Positions 1 through 10,014 of a stretch of DNA of 64,000 nucleotides are shown one piece after another. The translations under genes were made by a program, and so were the position numbers. The stretch lies in assembly GCA_026168455.1 (NCBI GenBank), contig CM047430.1:22276735-22340734 (forward strand), in the 5' to 3' direction. This stretch comes from Theocolax elegans (taxonomy: Eukaryota; Arthropoda; Insecta; Hymenoptera; Cerocephalidae). Within the stretch, counting starts at the first letter, position 1; each line of letters begins with the position of its first letter. The notes beneath the pieces were generated by a model, which was not told the DNA's origin, did not search any database, and saw only the letters and a program-made list of their open reading frames with translations.

Positions 1-1012
1 AGAACTGATTGTTTATTACGCCACTATCTGGCCTGTGTCATCCTTTCTGAGTTAGCTGTGCAAAGTTAGTCCAGGGTGGAGAAATAGAGGGCTACGATTG
101 TTTAATAATCGATATATTAAATTACGATACACTAATAAGTAGCATTAGAATAAGTTATTTTTGGTACTAACAAGGGGAGTACTTGACCTCCTGGAAACGG
201 ATTATATCCTAACTTTAGTATGTCTTTTATAATATAAAATGTGAAGAAAGCAAAATTATCTCTTGCCAATGGCCACTTTTACGGGAGTTATTCGACATCT
301 AATAATAATATCAGTAAAAATGATTTCCACTTTGATCGCTAACGATTCGGTAACAAATAAGATAGGCACTCAAACTAAAATCCAGGAGAAAGTTGAGGTC
401 AAGTAGATATAGTTTGAAAAAGAAAAGCTCAAATTGCTTAATTTGGAGCAAAGTAATTGAAGAAAATAAGAAATTAAAAATTATTAGGCCAAAAGAAACA
501 ATAAATTTTCATATTAAATTTTGGTTAAAATTTCTTCAATTTCTTATGTTCTTCATAACTTTGCTCCAAATTAAGCAATTTTAGCTGCTTTTTTTCAAAC
601 CATATCTACTTAAACTCAACTTTCTTCTGGATTTTGGTTTGAGTACCTATCTCTATTTGTTTCCGAGGTGTAAGCGATCAAAGTGGAAATCATTTTTACT
701 GATATTATTATTAGATGTCGAATAACTCCCGTAAAAGTGGCCATTGGCAAGAGATAATTTTGCTTTCTTCACATTTTATATTATAAAAGACATACTAAAG
801 TTAGGATATAATCCGTTTCCAGGAGGTCAAGTACTCCCCTTGTTAGTACCAAAAATAACTTATTCTAATGCTACTTATTAGTGTATCGTAATTTAATATA
901 TCGATTATTAAACAATCGTAGCCCTCTATTTCTCCACCCTGGACTAACTTTGCACAGCTAACTCAGAAAGGATGACACAGGCCAGATAGTGGCGTAATAA
1001 ACAATCAGTTCT
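1..1012. repeat. Giant palindrome (foldback/MITE-like element)
   Basis: The first ~505 bases and the following ~505 bases are reverse complements with roughly 90% match. Base 1 pairs with base 1012 and the centre lies near 506, with almost no loop. The outer end reads AGAACTGATTGTTTATTACG at left and its complement ends at 1012. It encodes no transposase; the small frame at 393-584 lies across the palindrome centre. The left end sits on the window edge, so the true arm length and any target duplication cannot be seen. This is typical of a non-autonomous DNA element or foldback element. The family is not identified. Confidence 0.85.
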
Positions 1013-1575
1013 TGGCTTCATTAACAGTTTTTCTATAAATTCAGGTACTAGAATCAACTTGGCTCGTGCGCGTTGCTTAATGGTTCAAGCTAGAAAATAC
1101 TGAAGATAAATTAATTGATAATAAAAAATTTATACAAAAAATATTGTTTATTCGGAAACATTTATTTATGTATACAATTAAAAGTATTTTTGTAATAAGC
1201 ACAAAATTTGATGAATGTAAGTGAAAAGAAAAAATAGTACACAAAAAGTTATTTATCCTAATAATTTGTTTTAGAACTACTGATGCTACCATGTCCCTTG
1301 ATTTACTCTTATTTATATTAATAAAATGATAATGGCTGCATAATTTAAACAACAGCAAACACACAAAAATATGGTGAAAAATATAATTTAATCTTTTAAT
1401 AAAAATTGCGCTGAAAGATATGATCATAATTACATTTCATTCTTAATGCAGCCATTGTAATACAGCAATCATGAAATAATATCTATATCCTATGTAAACA
1501 GCTTACACTAATGTAAAGTAGGAATGATCAACCTATCTTAAGCCTGATAATGTAGAAGGAAAATGGAATGCAATT
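1013..1575. other. AT-rich spacer, nothing recognised
   Basis: AT-rich sequence with no convincing reading frame and no recognisable repeat. The 116-codon minus-strand frame here is compositionally biased (Ile, Phe, Asn, Leu) and shows no domain. Confidence 0.5.
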
Positions 1576-1594
1576 CTCTTTCTCTCTCTCTCCT

Positions 1595-1649
<55 letters not shown>
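1576..1649. repeat. Compound microsatellite (CT)n(TA)n(TG)n
   Basis: A CT run is followed directly by about seven TA units and about twenty TG units, with a single interruption near the end. It lies just beyond the 3' end of the minus-strand LINE at 1700-4135. Confidence 0.95.
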
Positions 1650-1650
<1 letters not shown>

Positions 1651-1699
1651 CTATTTTTCTTCTTTTTTTCTATTGGGTGGAAGGGCAAAAAACGCATTT

Positions 1700-2868
1700 A
1701 CGCATGACGTGTGGGACCCGCCCGTGCTACACCGTACAGCACAGGAATACTCACTAAAAAAACCCTTGCCAAATCATACAGGCAGGGTTCCTCCATTCGA
1801 CTGTTACTCTCCCCGGAAACTGCTGTGAGGCTTTACTTCAGGGGGATAGCCATGCCGATTTGGGCTGTCGCACAATATTACGTCAGGTTGATGTTGTTGC
1901 CGACGTTTCTTTTTCTCTCTTCAGTTCTTCTGATACAATTCAGCCGCTCCACGATGTTAGTAGCGTGGGTAACCACGGCATTCCATCTACTCTGTGATAC
2001 GAGCAGGCATGTCCCTAGACCCTCGGGTGTTAGAGAGACGTTCCAATACTCCCGGAATTATTGGCGCTCTTCCAGGATGCTCGGGTAATGAAAGAGAACG
2101 TATTCCACGTCTTCATCTACTCCAGGGCACGTTGGAAACTCCCCGCTCCCGTACATTTTAATGCGGCACAGGTAGTTGCGGAAGCATCCATGGCCAGTGA
2201 GCACCTGGGTGAGATGGAAGGTGACGAAGCCGTGCTCCCTGCTCAGCTATTTGGCGATATTGGAAATGACGTGGTGTGTCCAGCGACTTTTGCTGGCTTT
2301 GCTCCCATTGCTGCCATTGTCGATAGGATGTTGACAGTCCATCTGGGACCCCGATTCTGGTCTTCTTCTTTTTCCGTACGCATTGCTCCACGGTACATAT
2401 TAGCTCTCTCGGATGCTATAAGGTTGATGGGGAGTAATCCAGCGACCACCGAGAGGGCGATATCCGTTATGATGCGGTAGGCTCGGGCCACGCGTAACGC
2501 GGCAACCCTGCAAGCCCGCCGACAGGGTGCCCCGTAGCTCGCGTTCTTTAGCCATGCATCAGCCCAAATTGGTGCTCCGTGTAAAATTACGTGTCACTGG
2601 ACGGAAGGTAGCAGCTGTAAATACGCACACACGCCACTTCTACCTAGGTGAAGTCGGGGAGGGGGGCGGCCATCTTACGGGATATATGTAGATTTCCACA
2701 CACCCAGATGGCCGCTTTGCTGGTAGTGTCCCTCATTCAGCTTGAGCTCTCGCGGTCCCTATACTCGTGACTGACAATGACGATGTCTGACTTCTCTTCT
2801 CTGATTAACTGGGGCAGAAGGTCATGGGCCACCACACAGTGGTTGAGGTTAATGGAGTACCTTAACTA
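1700..2868 (-). pseudogene. R1-type LINE ORF2 (endonuclease/RT), internally deleted
   Basis: On the minus strand the start of an APE-type endonuclease is readable from about 2868 to 2600, with the INLNHC start, the KAAIWVCG strand and the VRIYSCYLP strand. A stop replaces a residue just before the VRIYSCY strand. At about 2600 the reading jumps directly to the end of the RT domain (GAPIWADA, then ARAYRIITDIALSVVAG) and continues into the C-terminal Cys/His region (LTGHGCFRNYLCR, then FPTCPGVDEDVEYVLFHYP) near 2070-2230. The back of the endonuclease and nearly all of the RT, including the catalytic YADD region, are missing. The end of ORF1 overlaps the start, as in R1 elements. Clade assignment rests on motif order; the exact family is unknown. 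Confidence 0.82.
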
Positions 2869-4135
2869 TTTCTGATCAGTACCCTAGCCTCCTGAGGAGC
2901 CTTTATTACGTCCGCGCAGTTTACTGCTTTGTGGCCCTCTCCGCTGCGCCGGTAGCATTGCACTGATCGGTGGATCGCGCTATTGCAATCCTTCGCAATG
3001 TGCCCAGCCTCGTAATACCTGTAGCACCGCGAGTACCCTTCTCGCAGCCGAACTCTGCACTTGACCCATCCGATTTTAATTCTCTCATCTTGCAATAACT
3101 TTTTGGTAGCTACTGCCGGGAGTTGTATTATTACGGATAGGGTGCCACTATAAGAACCCCTGATTTTAATGATGTCAGGGGCCACCACGTTTGGACCGAT
3201 CTTTGCCGCAATCGCCGCGGCCACCTCCTGTACTGTCGTGGATTCGTCCATGTCCTTGATGGAGATGGACTCTCTGTGAGACAGTAGCTGGACTTCCACT
3301 GTCCCTCTCAGGGTGGACGAGACCACCGTCTTCTGGTCGGATGTATCAGCACCCAGCTGTCCCAGTTCGAGAAGAAGTTCCCCAGCCTTGGTGCACCTGA
3401 TGCGGGTGACCTTGTCTCCCATACTTTGGAGGTCTGGTGATCTTCCGCAGGATGTCAGCGTATGAGCCCCGCTTGATGCTTTAAACTTAATAGCATCTAG
3501 GCGTCGGGTTCTCGCTCCGGTCTTAAGTCTTGATGTATCCTTGGCCGGTTTGCTAGCCTCCTTCAGTTGTTGCTGCTATGGCTGGTTGCTGGTCTTCTTT
3601 TTGCTCTTTTTTTTTACTACTGTGGCCCAGTCAAGGGCTTTTGACTGAGCCTGCGTGACACCATCCGTCTTCTTCTTCTTCTTCGCCTCTGATGGTAAAG
3701 GCGGCGTTGGCGGATCACGTTCCCCGGTGCTTTTAGGAACACTCTGGCTAAATATAGGGGAGGTTTGACATCCCCCGTCCTTCTTCTTGCTTTCGGCTGA
3801 TGATGTCGCCATTTCTGAGCTGACGTGATGCGTTTTGTTATAATGGGTCAGCGCCCTGCTCATCACCCTTGCTAAAGTCTTTATCTCCTTGTGGACATTG
3901 TTTCTTGGCAGAAAAAAGTCCAGAAGGGATCTAATTTTGTCACCGAGAAGATTGAGGGCTGTATCAGCCTCCTCCTAGTATCTCTTTTTGTTACTGTCAC
4001 TTGTAGCATTTGATACTACAGAGGCTGAGTGATCAACCTTTGTTTGTTCCCCTCCAAAATCCGTAGGACCAGCACTGACCACCGGGGCTTTCACCCAATC
4101 GGAATCAGTGGCGGGATTTGACAAAACTACTGTGC
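2862..4135 (-). pseudogene. R1-type LINE ORF1 (gag-like, zinc knuckles)
   Basis: Minus-strand ORF1 of the same LINE. It has a low-complexity Lys/Ser/Pro-rich N-terminal part (about 4135-3576), including runs of Lys, and a folded C-terminal part of 186 codons (3422-2862). The latter ends with two CCHC-type zinc knuckles, CYRYYEAGHIAKDC and CYRRSGEGHKAVNC. Each has Tyr or Arg where the second Cys should stand, so both are damaged. ORF1 proteins of this type bind LINE RNA. Several frame changes and a stop near 3980 show it is dead. The C-terminal frame ends at 2862, overlapping the endonuclease start of ORF2. Confidence 0.75.
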
Positions 4136-4407
4136 TCACTTAGGGTAATGTTATTAAAACCTCACTATCCATAATTAATTTAATTTCAGGTTGCCTTCCC
4201 CTATCTGGTTTTGGTTCGCCCCGAATAATTGATTTTTTCGGTACCATCCATGTCTGGAATGTATTCCCCGATCCACCCCCTGGGGAGGCGCCACGATGCG
4301 GGACCAACAAACCCGACACGGGTGTTTATGTGTGATTGGGGGGGGGGGGGGGTCTGTGTCAATACATACGATTCTCCAGAGTGATTCAGAAACAATACAA
4401 CATTTTT
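4136..4407. other. LINE 5' flank with poly-G tract
   Basis: Probable 5' untranslated part of the minus-strand LINE. A run of 15 G lies at 4338-4352. No coding signal is convincing; the 64-codon minus frame here is compositionally odd and unsupported. Confidence 0.4.
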
Positions 4408-4752
4408 ATTAGAAAGTATATATTAATCGGTATTTCCGAGCTAATTGGTGTTACTCATTATTTTTTCAAATATTAAATGTTGCCAGATGTATTAGAAAAT
4501 TAATTAAGGAAAATCAGGAAGGAAAAAATCAATGTGCCCAGGTCGGGTCTCCTGCTTATCGGGCTGTTACATTACCCCTTGGCTACCGGGATCCCGACGA
4601 TTTCTTTTATTAATTATTTAATACCTCTGGCAACATTCAAAACTTAGCGATATGCAAGTAAGTTGCCAACAAGACAGTTTTGTGCAATATTCGAAAAAAT
4701 ATTGAGTAACACAAATTAGCTCGGAAATACCGATTAATATATACTTTCTAAT
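4408..4752. repeat. Short inverted-repeat element (MITE) about 345 bp
   Basis: About 60 bp at the left (starting ATTAGAAAGTATATATTAAT) recurs inverted at 4690-4752. A second inverted pair lies inside (ATGTTGCCAGA near 4478 and its complement near 4631). The centre holds the tRNA-like segment listed separately. The sequence ACAACATTTTTAT occurs just left of the element and again about 40 bp past the right end, so flanking duplication is possible but not clean. Confidence 0.75.
4537..4599 (-). other. tRNA-like (SINE-head-like) segment
   Basis: On the minus strand the segment carries TAGCCAAGGGG, close to the Pol III A box. About 30 bases later comes AAGCAGGAGACCCG, resembling the anticodon-arm to B-box side of tRNA-derived SINEs. 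The B box itself is degraded. It sits in the middle of the inverted-repeat element. It is not an intact tRNA: no full cloverleaf can be drawn with confidence. Confidence 0.4.
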
Positions 4753-4984
4753 ATATACATGCATGGATGATTTAGAATCAAAATTTAAAAAACAACATTT
4801 TTATACCATCGCGTTTAGTGTAAAAAATTGAGGGTAGGATAATTAGAAGTATATCATTCTCCATCATTCTCTCCATCAATTTCTAATCCCCCATCCCCTC
4901 TCTCTCTCTCTCCACCACTATCACAATCCTCCTTCTTTCAATAACTCCCTCGTCTCTAACTTACTTGCCACTCGCACTCACTAT

Positions 4985-5215
4985 TTCGTCCCACCTATTA
5001 TATTATGACGACGACGACGACCACGACCGCGTTAACAGTGACGACGACCATGACTACGAAACGTCGATGGTTTTACTTTAGTATAATAGAGGAAGGATTT
5101 ATGACGACGACCATGACTACGAAACGTCGTTGGTTTTACTTTAGTATAATAGAGGAAGGATTTATGATGACGGCCATGACAACGAAACCTCGATGGTTTT
5201 ACCTTAATCCTTTCA
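4985..5215 (+). repeat. Minisatellite, about 63 bp unit
   Basis: Three consecutive units begin with ATGACGACGACCATGACTAC and end with a TTTAGTATAATAGAGGAAGG stretch, at about 5041, 5101 and 5164. Because the unit is a multiple of three, it creates a repetitive open frame at 5005-5316 that reads as Thr-rich blocks followed by a repeated RRWFYFSIIEEGF phrase. I treat this frame as a repeat by-product, not a gene. Confidence 0.85.
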
Positions 5216-5589
5216 GTCCCACGTATGGGCGTCTTAATTTTTTGCTTCTTTTTTCATATATATCAGAATTAATGCAGGATTTTGAATTTTTTTATTTTAT
5301 GTATTACTGTACGTAGACTATTCAGTCATAGAGACGTTTTGTAAATATATATGATTATTTATAATTATTATAAAAAACAATTGTTAAAAAAACATGGGTT
5401 GTTGAGATTTTAATACGTTAGCGGTGAAATTTGATGAGTAGCATACGCTTTTTATGAATCGAATGTTTTCATTGATATACAAAGGTTACAGAATCGCCAT
5501 TAGGATTGTGGGAAAATACGTTAGAAACCTATATTTACACTTTTGGACCAATTTGCCTTAATTACGTGACTGAAAGGGTTAATGTAATA

Positions 5590-5845
5590 GAGGACGGCGA
5601 TGACGACGACGACAACCTGACAACGACCACAATGACGTAAAGTCGATGATTTTACTTTAATATAATAGAGTGAGGATTTATGACGACGACAACGACGACC
5701 ACGTTAACGACAACGACGATCACGTGACGAAGACTACGTTGACGATGACCATCTTAACGACGACCACAATCACGTTAACGACAAGGATGGTAACGATAAC
5801 GAAACGTCGATGATTTTACTTTAGTATAATAAAGGAAGGTATAAT
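5590..5845 (+). repeat. Diverged continuation of the GACGAC minisatellite
   Basis: The same building blocks as 4985-5215 recur (GACGACGACAACGACGACCA, then GATGATTTTACTTTAATATA, then AATAGAG...GGATTTATG). Units are longer and more degenerate and the reading frame is broken. The 370 bp between the two blocks is plain AT-rich DNA. Confidence 0.75.
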
Positions 5846-6238
5846 ATAATAGAGGATTATTTTTTCTTTAAAATTATTTAAATCAATGTGTCTATATTAA
5901 ACATCATGTCGCTCAGCACTATAATAAAAATTTTCCTTGAAGTGTTATAGTGTGAAAAATTCCCAATGAATTTTACACCTGTCAAGAAAATGAACACATA
6001 TTAGTTTTATGTAAAAATAAATCAGGTATATTAATTAAATTCGTATGTGAAAGCTAATTAATAAAATAAAAATACTATCATTTAAATAATGTGAAAAAAT
6101 AATAAACATTTACTTAATTTGTTTTTTACATTCTTTATATATGGGAGCGCCCAAAACAAATTCGCCGAAAAACACTGTGTTGAACTCGCTCTAGAATTGA
6201 CCACTGATCATAATTCTAAGCTTTCGAACGGTGTTTTT
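5846..6238. other. AT-rich DNA, nothing recognised
   Basis: No reading frame, repeat or signal could be supported here. Confidence 0.4.
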
Positions 6239-7012
6239 ATTTTTTTCTTAAAATTCATTTTAAAGGTCTAAAAAGTGAATTGAAAATGGAAATCGATTTT
6301 ACTCTATGTTAGACACGTTATATCTTAAAGTAAATTATACTATTTGATAAAAGCAGTTTTAAGCTTGAAACCCTCAAAAATTTAAATTGGTGGAATGAAA
6401 AACACGAAAGCAAATAAATAATAACCACCGAATGGGACTCCGCGGAGCGCCCGAATCATGCGTGTTGCTCGTTACGTTCGCCCACCGCCGTGCTTTATCA
6501 TTTATAAATTAAACACTGCAATTAAAGAAAATAAACTAGAAACAAATCGGAAGAATTTTTCATCAGCTTTTAAATTGTATCATTATATTGAAAACGCAGT
6601 TTAAGGGCTAAAAAAATGAATTGAAAATTTAAATCGTATTTACTTCATACGGGACGGATTTTTAGACAAAAATAACGAAACCATTCAAAAACTGAGAAAA
6701 ACTCTTTCGTTTTATGCTTCTGGTTTATTGTTTTTTTAATTGCAGTGATTAATTTACAAATGATAAAACACGGTGGCGGTCGGGCGTAACGAACAAAAAG
6801 CGTAATTCGGGCGCATGGCGCAGTTCCACCTAGTCTTCATTATTTAATTGCTTTAATGTTTTGTATTTCTCCGACTTGAATTTTTGAGGACTTCAAGCTT
6901 AAAAGTTCTTCTATCGAATAGTATAAAATTTTAAGTTAAATCGTGTGCAATATAGCATAAATTGATTTCAATTCACATTTTGGACCTTTAAAATTGGTTT
7001 TAAGAGAAAATA
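6239..7012. repeat. Inverted-repeat element, about 300 bp arms
   Basis: The left arm (about 6239-6545) and right arm (about 6715-7012) are reverse complements at moderate identity. For example, the phrase around ACCGCCGTGCTTTATCATTT pairs with the complement near 6760, and the AAGTGAATTGAAA end pairs with the complement near 6970. The spacer of about 170 bp is AT-rich. No transposase is present, so this looks like an old foldback or MITE. Confidence 0.75.
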
Positions 7013-7014
7013 AT

Positions 7015-7920
7015 TATGCAAGTATGGTGTGATTCCAATCACACTTTTGCAATTGTCATTTTACTTCAAAATAAGTAATTGCACTAGAAAGTACTGAAAT
7101 CAAAATCGAATAGTCAAGTATTTCAGTTGAAAAATAACGCATTTTTCACAAAAGTATATCACATACAATTTATTTTATAATTTTTAGCCTTGTTATGTCT
7201 TACAGCAATAAATAAACAACAATATTTATAATAATATTCATTTGTGCAAAATTAATTTCTCCATAGCTAATAAAACAGAAATTTCTCCTTTTGTTTGTAA
7301 ATAAAATAATACTTGCACCACCGTTGATTATGTGTTTCGGCAGTACATTCTAAGTTACTTATCATTTACGATTTAGAATCGATTGTATCTATTCATATCA
7401 CATCAAATACTAAACAAGTTTTAGCACTTCATGCAATTGCATACATAAATTTAAATATAACCGAAAAGTATTATATATATCTTTTATATAGCTTAGCTAT
7501 TATCTTCAAATCTTAAAATATTTAGAAGCCCATAAAATAAATATGCCCATACATATATCATGCAATTCTTATTGTTAGTCAAAAGGGCGAATGCAAACCA
7601 ACGCGTGGTGCAAGTATTATTTTATTTACAAACAATAAAAAAGAGAAATTTCTGTTTTATTAGCTATGCAGAAATTAATTTTGCACAAATGAATATTATT
7701 ATAAATATTATTGTTTATTTATTGCTGTAAGATATAACAGGGCTAAAAATTATAAAATAAATTTTATGTAATATTCTTTTGTGAAAAATGCGTTATTTTT
7801 CAACTGAAATACTTGACTATTCGATTTTTATTTCAGTACTTTCTAGTGTAATAACTAATTATTTTAAAGTAAAATGACAATTGCAAAAGTGTGATTGGAA
7901 TTATACCAAACTTGCAAAAT
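7015..7920. repeat. Inverted-repeat element, about 310 bp arms
   Basis: Arms at about 7015-7325 and 7600-7920 are reverse complements (outer end GCAAGTATGGTGTGATTCCA at left; inner end CTTGCACCAC at left, GTGGTGCAAG at right). The loop of about 275 bp is AT-rich and non-coding. It abuts the previous inverted-repeat element, so one probably inserted at the edge of the other. Confidence 0.8.
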
Positions 7921-8099
7921 TTTACACCTTCGTAGAAGGTGTTTTTTTATATTTAGCTGACGGATTATGCATTACATAAGATTGGTTAGAATAAAATAAA
8001 TAAATGTAGAAAGCAAAATAATGTAGGGCAAAATATTATTTTACACTGTTACGTCTTAGGGTAGACGTAACGTAGAAAAATAAAATGGACTGAATTTAA

Positions 8100-8780
8100 A
8101 TTAAAAATAGGAGTTCCCCGTTTTAGTACGTGTATAGCGTCAAGGATGGGTGGCAATTCTCATAGACCCTTCCGAAATTTACGTGCATGGGTAAGCCCGA
8201 GGAGCAATAATGAGCGAAGGCGAGGTAAGGAAAACAACCAACCTTAGCGGGCGGGAGATCTACGGCTGACCGGTGCCTGCAACTGCTCGGCTGTCTCTCT
8301 CGCTCTCGTTAAACTTTGAGGCAAAGCCTCCCTTACAATAGAAATGCGGTATAGACTAGTTGGACTTTAAAGCGATAGGAAAATGACTGGTGTTTAAAGG
8401 TTTAAAGAGACTGAACGAATGACTTTCGATTTTCTTGCTTTATTTCGCGTTAAATTTTAGATACAGGATTTACCTTACTTGAGAAAAGACTAAAGAGCAA
8501 GAGCACCCACTCCCGGCGTGACATCCCTATTTATATCAAAGGTTTGGGGTGGAGTTTGGTTCCTCTTGACCAATCAGATTTGGTTACATCATTGTAAATT
8601 TACTTAATTAGTTTATTCTTTGTTATGCGTGTTCTAATTAAGTTATTGGCTAGAATTTAAGGTGGTTCCTGTCTTGACGAGAACATCCTACTTTGAGTAT
8701 TAAATGCGTGCGCAGGTGTGTGCGTATGTGTTTGTGTATGTGTACGCGCGTGTGTACGTTACGTCTATGATGACGCGACA
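8100..8780 (-). mobile_element. Truncated copy: LTR + leader + gag start of the 38-47 kb element
   Basis: This segment matches 46465-47148 over its whole length with scattered differences, including an 18 bp loss near 8150 and a small insertion near 8325. On the minus strand it starts with a TGTC end (8780) followed by a (CA)-rich stretch. It contains a TATAAATAGG box (8526-8535) and runs through the leader into the first gag codons (phrase ELPPILDAI). It stops abruptly at 8100. The fragment is therefore a 5' end, not a solo LTR. Confidence 0.85.
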
Positions 8781-8981
8781 CCTCTCATCTTATAGAAGTT
8801 TACGCCAGGCGTAAACGTCTATGCGTTTGTTGTCTTGTTTTGTTATTTTAGTGATTGTTTGTATTTTTTTTTCTTAAAAACTAGATATTACAATCATTGC
8901 TATATAAATTTGTATCTATATATTATTAATAAAATAAACATGAGGAAGGAAAGGCTAAAAGTAAGGAAGAAATCATTCATT
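8781..8981. other. Spacer with a 19 bp perfect palindrome
   Basis: GTTTACGCCAGGCGTAAAC at 8798-8816 is a perfect hairpin with a one-base loop, just beyond the end of the LTR fragment. The rest is AT-rich 3' flank of the reading frame at 8982-9645. Confidence 0.6.
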
Positions 8982-9645
8982 TTGTTAATATTCTTGTCCA
9001 GCTGTCCTTCTTTGTCTTCTAACGAGCTCGTATACTTCCTCCTTGCATGAATCGCAGACGTGGAGTGATAAATCTCTGTATTCCCAGGTGCACCAACAAT
9101 TTAATCCTTGGTATCTGGGGATGTCAAATCGGCCAACGAATTCACATCGCGGGTAAAAATGCCGCGTGTTTGTCACCCTTAAACCACATTCCGCGCAACG
9201 AGCTGGTCGCTCGACTTCTTCCGTACTGCCCTAATCCAGTAGGAATAATCCCTGTAGATTCAGATCGTTGTCCCAATGATTTGTTACTCCTGGCTTCAGT
9301 AATCCGTCCATTACATTTTCCAGAAAACTGCGGTATTTCTGCCGGTGGTACCGCACTATGTTTGGATCCACCTCATTGCAGATCCTCTCTCGTACGCGTT
9401 GCGTGTTCCACCATTGGCTGGCTATTCTTTCGTCAGAAGTGTATGCTGGATAGTTGTGTCCGGCTATTCCTATTCGGGCACGAGTTGTCCGACGTACTTG
9501 TTCGTCTCTTATCAGGTACACCCATAAAGAGAAGTATTTCATTAGAAGCTCCCACAGGACTATTGTTCCTCTTAATGCTCATCGTTCCGTCATCCACCCC
9601 ACTGACGACTCGAGTTCTATGTCCATGTCTCAGTTGTCGTTGCTC
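8982..9645 (-). pseudogene. Unrecognised protein with Cys-rich C-terminal domain
   Basis: I do not recognise this gene. The minus strand carries a reading frame of about 200 codons interrupted by one TAG near 9228 and by a frameshift near 9585. The first ATG candidates lie near 9645 and 9625. The N-terminal part is rich in Trp, Arg and Tyr (phrases ASQWWNTQRVRERIC and NPNIVRYHR-like). After the stop, the frame continues with a probable metal-binding region: RCAECG, then FYPRCEF, CWCTWEYRD and HVCDSCKEEV, giving at least seven cysteines with CxxC pairs. A TATA box lies about 80 bp upstream. No transposon domain is seen. It may be a decayed accessory or virus-like gene, but no function is claimed. 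Confidence 0.5.
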
Positions 9646-9721
9646 ATCTTGATGTGTGAGGGTTGACGTATGGCCGTGTTGTTGCTACAATTAAGAATAG
9701 ATTATCAAGCGTGAAACCCCC

Positions 9722-9730
9722 CTATTTATA
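9722..9730 (-). promoter_or_regulatory. TATA box for the 9.0-9.6 kb reading frame
   Basis: Minus-strand TATAAATAG is followed by a G-rich stretch. It lies about 80 bp upstream of the first ATG of the Cys-rich frame, consistent with a Pol II core promoter with a start site near 9700. Similar TATAAATAG boxes occur in LTRs in this window, so it could also be an LTR remnant. Confidence 0.45.
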
Positions 9731-10014
9731 GGCTGGTACTGTTGGATTTTATGTTTTCTCCGCCCCGTGACTTAATTACGATTCAGGGAAAACCCTGGAT
9801 TGGATAAAAAAGAAATAGGTAAAATCAAGGTTTTTTTTATAATATATATCCTATTCATATACATATATTTACTTATTGCGCAAGTTCGAAAGTTGTTATA
9901 ATTTCTTTATAAACAAAAACATTTATATTTAAATAATAAGCAAGCATATTATTTACAATATATATTTTTTTATTATAATAAGTAATTGTTAATTATAAAT
10001 CATTTTTAAGTGCC

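Noticed and set aside
1563..2088. Overlapping plus-strand frames at 1.6-2.1 kb
   Set aside because: They cross a CT/TA/TG microsatellite and are the complement of a minus-strand LINE end.
4537..4599. A functional tRNA gene
   Set aside because: Only A-box-like and anticodon-side resemblance; the B box is degraded and no full cloverleaf can be drawn.
9047..9652. 201-codon plus-strand frame at 9 kb as the real gene
   Set aside because: It overlaps the minus-strand Cys-rich frame, has no motif, and the TATA box and ATG order favour the minus strand. I cannot exclude it fully.
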